Source of the DNA: CAYFZO01 sp964347615
GTDB lineage: Bacteria > Pseudomonadota > Gammaproteobacteria > Poriferisulfidales > Oxydemutatoraceae
DNA: 38,204 nucleotides
NCBI GenBank assembly: GCA_964347615.1
Contig: CAYFZO010000020.1
Span: 1-38,204, forward strand
Direction of reading: 5' to 3'
Positions 16,572-24,260 of the stretch are shown here, in pieces (within the stretch, counting starts at the first letter, position 1; the number at the start of each line of letters is the position of its first letter). A program made the translations under genes and the position numbers. The notes below the pieces were generated by a model. The model did no database searches and had not been told where the DNA came from. It saw only the letters and a program-made list of their open reading frames with translations.

Positions 16572-18194
16572 GTGAACGAACCTCTTTTGCGGGTCGATAA
16601 CCTCGGCGTCGAGGTCGCGGGCGGCGACGGTTTGTTGCACCAAGTCGGGTTCGAGGTGCACCGGGGAGAGACGTTCGCGCTGCTCGGCGAGTCGGGGTCG
16701 GGCAAGTCCATGACCGCGTTGTCGTTGATGCGTTTGTTGCCCGAAGGCGTCGTTTTCCGTTCAGGCGAAGTCCGTTTCGAAGGCCGCGACCTGCTGCGCG
16801 TGCCCGCGTTCTCGATGCACGCGGTGCGCGGGCGGCGGATTGCGATGATTTTCCAAGAGCCGATGACCTCCCTGAACCCGGTGATGACGGTCGGTGCGCA
16901 AGTGCTTGAGGTATTGCGGCTGCATCAAGGCCTGTCGAAGGCGGCGGCGAAAAAGCGCACGCTCGAGACTTTCGAAAAGGTCGGCCTGGACAACGCGGCA
17001 CTGGTGTTTTCCTCGTACCCGCACGAGCTGTCCGGGGGGATGCAGCAGCGCGTGATGATTGCGGCGGCGATCACGGGCGAGCCTGATCTGCTGATTTGCG
17101 ACGAGCCGACGACCGCGCTCGACGTCACGATTCAGGCGCAAGTACTCGAGCTGCTGAAGACGCTGCAGGCGCGTTCACGGACGGCGATGCTGTTCATCTC
17201 GCACGACCTTTCGATCGTGTCGAACGTCGCCGACCGCATCGCGGTAATGAAAGATGGCCGCGTGGTGGACGAGACCGACGTCGCGGGCTTTTTCACCGGA
17301 CGCCGCCATCCGTACAGCCGCCGCTTGCTGGAGGTTGCGCCGGTGTTGAACAAACGCGGCGTCTTTCCGTCTCGCGCCGCCGCGGATGAAGGTGCCGGCG
17401 GCAAGTTGCTCGAGATCGAAGCGTTGAAAGTGCATTTCCCGATTCGTTCGGGCCTGTTGCGACGGGTGCGGGGGCACGTCAAGGCCGTGGACGGCGTCTC
17501 GCTGAGCTTGGACAAAGGCAGAACCCTGGCGCTGGTCGGCGAATCGGGTTCGGGCAAAACCACCGTCGCCAAGGCCGTGCTCGGTCTCGCGCCGGTCACC
17601 GACGGCGTGATTCGCTTCGACGGCGCGCGCTTCGAGTCGTTGCGCGGATCCGCGTTGCGCAGGTTCAGACGCAGCGCTCAGATCGTGTTCCAAGACCCCT
17701 TTTCCTCGATGAACCCGAAGATGCCGGTCGGCGAAATCATCAAGGAAGGGATGCGCGCCCAGGGGACGGGCGACGAGGCGCGCATGACCGGGCGCGCCCG
17801 CGAGCTGCTCGAACTCGTCGGTCTCGACCCGCGCTGGATGAGCCGCTACCCGCACGAATTCTCCGGCGGTCAGCGTCAGCGGATATGTATTGCGCGCGCC
17901 CTTGCGGTCGAACCGAGGTTGCTGATTTGCGACGAGCCGACCAGCGCGCTCGACGTGTCGGTTCAAGCGCAAATCCTCGATCTGTTCCGCCGATTGCAGG
18001 ATGACTTGGGACTGAGTTACCTTTTCATCACCCACGATATCGCGGTGGTCTCGCACGTTGCCCATGAGATCGCGGTGATGCACCGGGGTCGGGTTGTCGA
18101 AGCCGGCGAAACCGGCGCAGTATTGACCGCTCCCCGGAACGACTACACGCGCACCTTGCTGTCGTCGGTGCCGGTCATCAACGCGGCTGCTTGA
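16572..18194 (+). CDS. Oligopeptide ABC transporter, fused double ATPase (OppD-OppF, YejF-like)
   Basis: The motor of the importer: two ABC ATPase domains in one 540-residue chain, the arrangement seen in YejF (529 residues). Domain 1 has Walker A GESGSGKS at about residues 38-45, signature LSGGMQQR and Walker B LLICDEPTTALD. Domain 2 has Walker A GESGSGKT near 323, signature FSGGQRQR near 435 and Walker B LLICDEPTSALD. Each domain is followed by its switch histidine (FISHDLS, FITHDIA). The oligopeptide-specific C-terminal tails (HPYSRRLLE and NDYTRTLLSS) are present after both. It starts with GTG 12 bases after the permease. A decayed tandem copy of the last 98 codons follows the gene. Confidence 0.94.
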   Translation: MNEPLLRVDNLGVEVAGGDGLLHQVGFEVHRGETFALLGESGSGKSMTALSLMRLLPEGVVFRSGEVRFEGRDLLRVPAFSMHAVRGRRIAMIFQEPMTSLNPVMTVGAQVLEVLRLHQGLSKAAAKKRTLETFEKVGLDNAALVFSSYPHELSGGMQQRVMIAAAITGEPDLLICDEPTTALDVTIQAQVLELLKTLQARSRTAMLFISHDLSIVSNVADRIAVMKDGRVVDETDVAGFFTGRRHPYSRRLLEVAPVLNKRGVFPSRAAADEGAGGKLLEIEALKVHFPIRSGLLRRVRGHVKAVDGVSLSLDKGRTLALVGESGSGKTTVAKAVLGLAPVTDGVIRFDGARFESLRGSALRRFRRSAQIVFQDPFSSMNPKMPVGEIIKEGMRAQGTGDEARMTGRARELLELVGLDPRWMSRYPHEFSGGQRQRICIARALAVEPRLLICDEPTSALDVSVQAQILDLFRRLQDDLGLSYLFITHDIAVVSHVAHEIAVMHRGRVVEAGETGAVLTAPRNDYTRTLLSSVPVINAAA

Positions 18195-18243
18195 ATGGTG
18201 TTCGTCAGTAGGTCCTGACGGCGCTTAGCGCCCGGTGCCCTTG

Positions 18244-18540
18244 CCCTTGCGGTCAATCCGAGCTTGCTGATTTGCGCCTCACCGACCAATGCGCTCGACG
18301 TGTCGGTTCAAGCGCAAATCCTCGACCTGTTCCGCCGGTTGCAGGACGACTTCAGGCTGAAGCCATCTTTTCAGCACCCACGATCTCGCGGTGGTCTCGC
18401 ACGTCGCCCATGAGATCGCGGTGATGCACCGAGGGCGGGTTGTTGAAGCCGGCGAGATCGGTGCGGTATTGACCGCTCCTCGGAACGACTACACGCGTAC
18501 TTTGCTGTCGTCGGTGCCGGTCATCAACGCGGCTGCTTGA
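18244..18540 (+). pseudogene. Decayed duplicate of the ABC ATPase 3' end
   Basis: A second copy of 17899-18194, offset by 345-346 bases. It begins with the residues before Walker B (LLICASPTNALD replaces LLICDEPTSALD, losing the essential Asp-Glu) and ends with the same VPVINAAA stop. A one-base insertion near 18363 shifts the frame, and there is no start. About 45 bases of 3' flank are duplicated as well. It is a non-functional remnant of a tandem duplication, diverged by roughly a tenth of its positions. Confidence 0.9.
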
Positions 18541-18571
18541 ATGGTGTTCGTTAGTGGATTCTGACGGCGCT

Positions 18572-19732
18572 TTAGCTCCCGGTATCTGTGCCCTGGCCCC
18601 CAGTGCCTTGGCTTCCGGGCTGCCGGCTCTTGAGTGCTTTGACCAGCTGGTCCAGCTCGGCTCCTTGTTTTGCTATGATTTCCTCCGCTTTCTTCAAGAG
18701 GTTCCCGATGTTCTCATCGCTCGCGTCATCCAAGTCGTCCGATGCGTGCTCTAGTTCGATATTGAAGCGGAAGTAACGCTGTTCATCGTCAGGCTCCTGC
18801 TTATCGTCAGACTTGGAACTGGGCAGCAGTTGTTGGGCAAGGTGGTGCGCCGAATCCGACATGCCGTCCATCACTATATTGACCAGCGGCTTAGCCCAGC
18901 CCCACCGTCCCCACTTTTTCGCGTCGTCGTAGAGAATCTCGCGGTTGTTCGTTCCGGTGCCAATGGCGCACAGCAAGATATCTTCCATCTTGGCGCCGGA
19001 GGATTCCGTCTCGGCACGGGGGGACAACGCCTCCGAAAGCGCAATCATGGATGGGTTGTTTGCGAACACGCCGCCGTCGATTAGCGCTCGCCGTGTTTTC
19101 TCGCTGTCCCACCGCTCGTTGTCCAGAAGGAGCGGCTCGAAATAGGTCGGGGCGGCGGAGGTCGCGCGCGCAACGTCGCGGAGAAGATGGTTGCGGCCTT
19201 TCTTGCTACGAGCCTTGCTGGTCTTGAACAGGTAGGGTTCGCGCCTCTTGATGTCGTAGGACGTCGCGATGATGTCCAGCTTGGTATCTTCCAGTTTCGC
19301 ATCGCCAAGCAATTCTTCCAGGACCTCGTCCAGCGGTTCGGAGGAGTACTTTTTGTCCGAAACCCAAGCTAGTTTTTTCAAAGCCCTGCCTAGGAAAGGT
19401 ATCTTGAATAGTAGTTTTTTCCAGACCCCCTCAGTGAAGATATTGTGCCCTTCGTCTTGGAAAAACCCGACCATCTTCTTTGCGGTGTAAGGAGGGACTT
19501 CTTCTTCCGTATGCTTTTTCGCATAATTTTTCGAGGGCTGCCCTGCGAGGCCGGCTGCCAAAATGCCGCCGGCCGAGGTTCCGACAATCAGGTCGAAGAG
19601 TTCATGGATGCGTTTTCCTGTCTTCTTTTCGATTTCCTGCAGGATCCTAGCCGTTATGATGCCCCGGATGCCGCCACCGTCGAGACTGAGAATGGTTTCG
19701 TAAGGCTTCTTGTTGTCACTTCCTTCCGTCAT
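18572..19732 (-). CDS. Patatin-like phospholipase, CapV-like
   Basis: A cytoplasmic lipid acyl hydrolase of 386 residues. It has the oxyanion-hole motif DGGGIRG at residues 18-24, the nucleophile Ser53 in GTSAGG, and the catalytic Asp219 in IDGGVFANNPS, which together give the Ser-Asp dyad of patatins. The C-terminal third is charged and probably helical, ending in a KSRQPGSQGT-type tail. The ATG at 19732 is preceded by AGGAAAC, a good Shine-Dalgarno, so the 14-residue upstream extension is rejected. The size and motif order resemble CapV, the phospholipase effector of CBASS phage defence, but no nucleotide cyclase gene lies beside it. It could equally be a housekeeping patatin. It precedes a restriction-modification locus on the same strand. 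Confidence 0.85.
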   Translation of the reverse strand: MTEGSDNKKPYETILSLDGGGIRGIITARILQEIEKKTGKRIHELFDLIVGTSAGGILAAGLAGQPSKNYAKKHTEEEVPPYTAKKMVGFFQDEGHNIFTEGVWKKLLFKIPFLGRALKKLAWVSDKKYSSEPLDEVLEELLGDAKLEDTKLDIIATSYDIKRREPYLFKTSKARSKKGRNHLLRDVARATSAAPTYFEPLLLDNERWDSEKTRRALIDGGVFANNPSMIALSEALSPRAETESSGAKMEDILLCAIGTGTNNREILYDDAKKWGRWGWAKPLVNIVMDGMSDSAHHLAQQLLPSSKSDDKQEPDDEQRYFRFNIELEHASDDLDDASDENIGNLLKKAEEIIAKQGAELDQLVKALKSRQPGSQGTGGQGTDTGS

Positions 19733-19830
19733 TGTTTCCTTCTCCAATCCGTCAAATTCGCGTGCTCCCTGCAATCCCGGGCCGCATAAGCAACCTGCCC
19801 AGCATCCCTCGGCACGTGTCAGTTCCTAGC

Positions 19831-19860
19831 GTGATAACTCATGACGACCAACAATGTCAA
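19831..19860 (-). promoter_or_regulatory. Candidate promoter of the patatin gene
   Basis: On the minus strand a perfect -35 TTGACA (19855-19860) stands 18 bases before TATCAC (19831-19836), a moderate -10. The leader would be about 90 bases long. No other candidate in the 130 bases upstream of the gene looks better. Confidence 0.4.
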
Positions 19861-20304
19861 CCCATGCCTACCAACTCCCCCCTGTATTTTGCTCGTAATT
19901 TGCCCTGACCGGCAGATTTTGTCGAGGAAACCCTATGGTTTGGTGTTCGGCTGGCTGGAATAGCCAATGCAGTGCCACCGCCTCATGTTCATTCGTTGCA
20001 CCCTCACTCGCCGCATTGGTGGAAAAGAGTCACGGTGTCGGCCAACACCAGAGTGTCGATGTGTAAACCGGCCAACACGGCAAGCCGGCAATGGCGGTGC
20101 ACTTTTGTCGCAAGCCGGTGTCCGGCGCCATGCTCACCCGTCCCGGTGTTTATTGTTTGCGCAGCAATTAGGCCGACTGGAACGAAGAACGACTGTGACG
20201 CAGCTTCACCTTGCTCACGGACGTCGAGTCCGAACTCGGGTAACGTCTTTCCGATATATACGGACACTGACCCTGCCGTTACGACAGGCGGTGTGTCTGT
20301 TGCG
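19861..20304 (-). other. Region between patatin and nuclease remnant, possible degraded nuclease end
   Basis: About 440 bases without a confident gene. A minus-strand open frame (20516 down to 20004) includes SVSVYIGKT and LPEFGLDVREQG, which weakly recall the YIGDT and LxELGVxxDxHGKMPD region of the PstI/BsuBI nuclease catalytic domain. It may be the scrambled remainder of that gene, but the match is short and the catalytic residues are absent. Nothing else is visible. Confidence 0.25.
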
Positions 20305-20724
20305 TCACCTTTCCCGCTGTTGTCCGTGGAGGTGACACTTTCTCTCGACATCAGGTTGAGGATCCGAGCGTTGTCTCGAAGGCTCGTTGAAGTAGTTGGT
20401 ATTTCCTGCCGGTGCTCTCCGAGCAAGTTGGCTTCTGGAATCGAGGAGTGCGATTCCGGCGTTGCAGAATTGATGCATCGTCTGGCGGCGGAAAGTTTCG
20501 CGGGTGTTCGGAGCATATCTCTTGCCGTAGTGTATCCGCGCCCACTCCATGATGGGTGTAATTCCTATAAGCGGGTTTTCGGCGTCACTCCACTTTTTAT
20601 CCGGCGTAAGGTTCAACAACGCCAGCAAACTGACGGCGGAGCGTTCATTTTGCTGTGCCTGTGGTAGGCCCAGTGAAACGATGATTTTCCGGGCGGCTTC
20701 AATGTAGTCATCGTCGGTTTTCAT
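20305..20724 (-). pseudogene. Truncated PstI/BsuBI-like type II restriction endonuclease
   Basis: The N-terminal domain of the BsuBI/PstI nuclease family is clear: LGLPQAQQNERSAVSLLALL, then GITPIMEWARIHYGKRYAPN (residues 54-73) and TRETFRRQTMHQF. After about residue 100 the family resemblance stops, and the frame ends at 139 residues where about 315-330 are expected. The C-terminal PD-(D/E)XK catalytic domain is missing, so no cutting activity is expected. It begins at ATG 20724, overlapping the methylase stop by four bases, as an intact pair would. Frameshift plus deletion is the simplest reading. The lower GC of this block suggests transfer. Confidence 0.8.
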
Positions 20725-22190
20725 ACAGTCAGGCTGTCCAGTTTGTTGTCGATCGTCGTTTGCGTCAGTTTTTCTTGTTTCACGGCCCATTTGCCAAGCT
20801 TAATCAGTATGTCACGACTGGGATATTTTATTAGCCTGAGATCGGTTGCATTGACTTGAGTATGTCCATTGAAGAGGCGAAATTTTTCATCGACTTCCGT
20901 CGTATTCAAGAATGCCGCCAACCCGTAAGCCAATGCTTGCGGCAATCCGTGTTTATTGTCATGGAACAGATTTAAATGGTTTTCGAAGCCCAGGGCGGGA
21001 GCGCCGTTGAATGCCTCAGGGACAACTACACTTGCCGTAATCCGACGTTTTTCTTCCTTGGATGAAAAACGGCGCACCACACAGTAAAAGCCGCTGGGAT
21101 AAAGCCACTTTTCGGTGTCGTTGTTGCGGTCAATGGCGCTTGGTTTTTTTGTGTGGGCAATCGGCCACGTCGTGTTGCCGTCTTTGAAATGCACGGGGTA
21201 GAGTAGAGGCACCGTGCCCGGTTCGGGCGTGTTGCGTATATGCTTTTTCAATCGGAAGTCAACTATCGGCCCGGTTGATATATGAACACCGAGCTCAGCC
21301 GGCGAATAACGGATGGCTGAAGGCGTCTCAGTCTCGTTTTTATTCATCGGCGTGGGCACGTGGATAAATTTCTCAGGGTTGTCCGAAAGCACTATTCGGT
21401 CGAACGGGTACCTGTGAGAGGTAAAGTCGCAAAAAGTATCGTCGGTTGAGGTGGAAACTGTAACTTGACCTTGTCGGCCCCCACGCTCAAGTCGGATAAT
21501 AACGTTCTCTTGCAGTACCTTGTCGTCTTTGAACGTTTTATCGCGTGACTCAAACAGGTGCACGTGTTGAATAGACGCACGTTCGAGAATAAAGTTGCGG
21601 AAAGGCAGGTAGTACGGACCGTTGCAAAAGCTTCTCGGAATAATTGCTACGATTTCTCCGCCCGGAACCATCAGTAAGACGGATAACGCCACAAAAGCGG
21701 AATAAAGATTGACCGTCTCGATTCCCACTTGACGGAGGAGTAAACGGTGACGGGAATGAGTGTTGATTTTCCGGTATGGTGGATTGAGGATTGCGTGTGT
21801 AAATCTATCGCGTCCAAATTGAATGGAATTGACCGCAGCCTCTATGAAGTCACCTCCGAGGATTTCTGCCGACGTGGGCAGCTTGGCTTTATATGCATCG
21901 ATAGAGTTACGCAACGCCGGATGAATGCTTTCGTCCAATTCGTAGGCTGTTACGCTGATTTCGTCAAACTCGAATTCTTTTGTAACGCACTTTTCGAGAA
22001 AGGCGCTGGAAAGAGAACCAACACCCGCACCTGCGTCGAGCAGTCTGCAACACCCGCTGGTTTTACGAAAAAGCCCGGCTAAGAACGTCGCGGTTTTTGC
22101 CGGAGTGAAAAATTGGCCGAAATCCGACTTTTTTTTCGCCGTGGTTCGTTTCGATACTTGCAACCTTATTTTTTCGACTGTTTGTAACAT
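20721..22190 (-). CDS. PstI/BsuBI-like type II DNA adenine-N6 methyltransferase
   Basis: A 489-residue DNA methyltransferase that transfers a methyl group from S-adenosylmethionine to N6 of adenine. It has the SAM motif I LLDAGAGVG at about 50-58, preceded by FGQFFTP, and the catalytic motif NPPY at 136-139. The segment IIPRSFCNGPYYLPFR near 205 is typical of the Eco57I/PstI/BsuBI group, as is HLFESRDKTFKDDKVLQENV. The length fits M.BsuBI and M.PstI (about 500). The ATG at 22190 has AAGGAAAC upstream, so the 25-residue extension is rejected. The partner nuclease gene downstream is broken, so this is probably an orphan methylase. By family it should modify CTGCAG; that is inference. Confidence 0.9.
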   Translation of the reverse strand: MLQTVEKIRLQVSKRTTAKKKSDFGQFFTPAKTATFLAGLFRKTSGCCRLLDAGAGVGSLSSAFLEKCVTKEFEFDEISVTAYELDESIHPALRNSIDAYKAKLPTSAEILGGDFIEAAVNSIQFGRDRFTHAILNPPYRKINTHSRHRLLLRQVGIETVNLYSAFVALSVLLMVPGGEIVAIIPRSFCNGPYYLPFRNFILERASIQHVHLFESRDKTFKDDKVLQENVIIRLERGGRQGQVTVSTSTDDTFCDFTSHRYPFDRIVLSDNPEKFIHVPTPMNKNETETPSAIRYSPAELGVHISTGPIVDFRLKKHIRNTPEPGTVPLLYPVHFKDGNTTWPIAHTKKPSAIDRNNDTEKWLYPSGFYCVVRRFSSKEEKRRITASVVVPEAFNGAPALGFENHLNLFHDNKHGLPQALAYGLAAFLNTTEVDEKFRLFNGHTQVNATDLRLIKYPSRDILIKLGKWAVKQEKLTQTTIDNKLDSLTV

Positions 22191-22683
22191 CGGGCGTTTC
22201 CTTGCTTTAGCAAGCAATTTCGTCAATTGCGGTAAGACACGCCAAAGGCATCCCAAAGGCATCATTGGATATGGTGCTTAAGATGCTCACAAAGGTTTTT
22301 TCCACGCCCGAGTCTGATTTAGTTGCAGGGAAGCGGCTTAGATCCGGTCTGAGACAGGCCTTTGGAAGCCTAATTGAAGACAGACGTCGTTGCATCCGAC
22401 TGAATCTTTGGTACAAATCTAGTTAGTTTCTAAAGATTGTTTGGCGACCTGAAAGGGCGTGTTAATCGTTGGAGATTATATAGATGACCGCCGGTTCTTT
22501 TGTCTGCCGGGTTCCGACCGGTGCTCGACGCACCCCGAAACCGCTTAGACGCCGCTTATGACGCCACTTAGACACCGGTCGCCCCGCGCGACGGCGTGTT
22601 TCCCGGCGTCCCCGCTCCCGCTGCCGGACGCCGGTTAACCGAAAAGGCTCGGTGCGACTGGCCGTGGCGGTTTGGTGTGCCTG
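22191..22683. other. Intergenic region upstream of the methylase and urtA
   Basis: About 490 bases separate the divergent methylase and urtA. The part next to the methylase is of mixed composition and has only a short unrecognised minus-strand frame (22207-22416). The part at 22480-22660 is GC-rich and carries three imperfect 12-base repeats of the CCGCTTAGACG type (22541-22572). I see no RNA gene. The sharp composition change near 22480 may mark the edge of the acquired R-M block. Confidence 0.4.
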
Positions 22684-22704
22684 TATATCTTTAAAAAAGA
22701 TATA
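22684..22704 (+). promoter_or_regulatory. Perfect AT-rich inverted repeat in the urtA control region
   Basis: TATATCTTT (22684-22692) and AAAGATATA (22696-22704) form a perfect 9-bp dyad around AAA, 150 bases before urtA, in an abruptly AT-rich stretch (22675-22760) that also holds several TATAAA/TATATAA boxes. It is likely the operator and promoter of the urea locus. I recognise no specific regulator; a nitrogen or nickel-responsive protein would make sense. Confidence 0.45.
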
Positions 22705-22854
22705 TAAACTATTTTATATCGTTTTACTTTATATAAAATCTACTTCATACTTGCCGTCCAAATCGCCTACGGGCATGAAATTTATCAATGTTTATCTGCT
22801 TTTAGGAATGATTCTCGATAAGCAGCCAAACGTAACTTTTAAAGGAGGATATGA

Positions 22855-24150
22855 ATGAATATCAAGAATCGAATCAGCCGGCTTTCGTTTTCGCTGCTGG
22901 CCGGGATGGCTTTGTTGCTCTTATCGCCGGCGGGCATGGCCGAAAAAATCAAGGTCGGCATCCTGCATTCCCTTTCCGGGACGATGGCCATCAGCGAGAC
23001 CAGTCTCAAGGACGCCGTTTTGATGATGATCGAGGAGCAAAACAAGAAGGGCGGCGTGCTCGGCATGGAGCTGGAGCCGGTGGTCGTGGACCCCGCTTCC
23101 AACTGGCCGTTGTTTGCCGAGAAGGCGCGTGAGCTGCTTTCCAAGGAGAAAGTCGCCGCCGTGTTCGGTTGCTGGACTTCGGTGTCGCGCAAATCGGTTT
23201 TGCCGGTGTTCGAGGAATTGAACGGCTTGCTGTTCTATCCGGTGCAGTACGAAGGGGAGGAATCTTCCAGGAACGTGTTCTACACCGGCGCCGCGCCCAA
23301 TCAGCAGGCGATACCGGCGGTGGACTACCTGATGAACGAGCTGGGCGTCGAGCGCTGGGTGCTTGCGGGAACCGACTACGTGTATCCGCGCACCACGAAC
23401 AAGATACTCGAGGCGTACCTCAAGTCCAAAGGGGTCGCCGCAAGCGACATCATGATCAACTACACGCCTTTCGGTCATTCCGACTGGCAGAGCATCGTCG
23501 CCGAGATCAAGAAATTCGGCTCCGGCGGCAAGCCCGCGGCGGTGGTGTCCACGATCAACGGCGACGCCAACGTGCCTTTCTACAAGGAGCTGGCCAATCA
23601 GAAGGTTTCATCGGACAAGATACCGGTCGTTGCGTTCTCGGTCGGCGAAGAGGAGCTGTCGAGCATAGACACCGAGCCTCTGGTCGGACATCTGGCCGCG
23701 TGGAATTACTTCATGAGCGTCGAGAGCGAAGAGAACGAAGAGTTCATCGAGAGTTGGCACGCCTACATCAAGGACGGCAAGCGCGTGACCAACGATCCGA
23801 TGGAAGCGCATTACATCGGGTTCAACATGTGGGTCAAAGCGGTGGAGAAAGCCGGCACGGCCGACCCGGACAAGGTGCGTGAGGCGATGATCGGCATCAC
23901 CGTCCCGAACCTCTCCGGCGGTTACGCCGCGATGATGCCCAACCACCACCTCACGAAGCCCGTCCTGATCGGCGAGATTCAGAAAGACGGTCAGTTCGAG
24001 GTGGTCTGGGAGACTTCCGGCACGGTCGTCGGCGACGCGTGGTCGGACTTCCTGCCCGGTTCGCGCGACGTCCTTTCGGACTGGCGCATGCCTCTTTCGT
24101 GCGGCAACTACAACGTCAAAAACGGTAAGTGCAGCGGCCAGAATTATTGA
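22855..24150 (+). CDS. urtA: Urea ABC transporter, substrate-binding protein UrtA
   Basis: The periplasmic urea receptor, 431 residues. A signal peptide occupies about 1-29 and ends at GMA before EKIKVGILHSLSGTM. The UrtA family wording is strong: FGCWTSVSRKSVLPVFE, LLFYPVQYEGEESS and GAAPNQQ at about 100-145, which form the urea pocket region, and YFMSVES near 275. The start has one of the best Shine-Dalgarno sites of the window (AAAGGAGGATATG). It opens the urt-ure locus and is separated from urtB by a strong hairpin terminator, which would let UrtA be made in excess over the membrane parts. Confidence 0.97.
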   Translation: MNIKNRISRLSFSLLAGMALLLLSPAGMAEKIKVGILHSLSGTMAISETSLKDAVLMMIEEQNKKGGVLGMELEPVVVDPASNWPLFAEKARELLSKEKVAAVFGCWTSVSRKSVLPVFEELNGLLFYPVQYEGEESSRNVFYTGAAPNQQAIPAVDYLMNELGVERWVLAGTDYVYPRTTNKILEAYLKSKGVAASDIMINYTPFGHSDWQSIVAEIKKFGSGGKPAAVVSTINGDANVPFYKELANQKVSSDKIPVVAFSVGEEELSSIDTEPLVGHLAAWNYFMSVESEENEEFIESWHAYIKDGKRVTNDPMEAHYIGFNMWVKAVEKAGTADPDKVREAMIGITVPNLSGGYAAMMPNHHLTKPVLIGEIQKDGQFEVVWETSGTVVGDAWSDFLPGSRDVLSDWRMPLSCGNYNVKNGKCSGQNY

Positions 24151-24201
24151 TTGGAATGAGGCTTTCCCGCCGTCGTTCGCGGGAAAACCATTGTTGAACG
24201 C

Positions 24202-24246
24202 CCGGCCTGCATCGCTTTCGGGGATGCAGGCCGGCTTTTGTTTTTG
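24202..24246 (+). terminator. Intrinsic (partial) terminator between urtA and urtB
   Basis: CCGGCCTGCATC (24202-24213) pairs perfectly with GATGCAGGCCGG (24223-24234), a 12-bp stem with a nine-base loop, followed by CTTTTGTTTTTG. It lies inside the operon, so it probably lets a fraction of transcripts read on into urtB, a common arrangement behind genes for abundant binding proteins. Confidence 0.88.
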
Positions 24247-24260
24247 CGGTTGAGAGTTTT

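Noticed and set aside
20004..20516. 170-codon minus-strand frame as a separate gene
   Set aside because: It overlaps the nuclease remnant in another frame, has no ribosome site, and only a short stretch weakly recalls the nuclease C-terminal domain.
18572..22190. A full CBASS operon
   Set aside because: Only the patatin resembles a CBASS part; no cyclase, ubiquitin-like enzyme or HORMA/TRIP13 gene is present.
22207..22416. 69-codon minus-strand frame before the methylase as an R-M controller protein
   Set aside because: No helix-turn-helix pattern and no ribosome site; not protein-like enough to call.
22655..22680. Sigma-54 (GG-N10-GC) promoter for urtA
   Set aside because: TGGCGG and TTGGTGTGC are present but the GG to GC spacing does not fit, so NtrC-type control is not supported.
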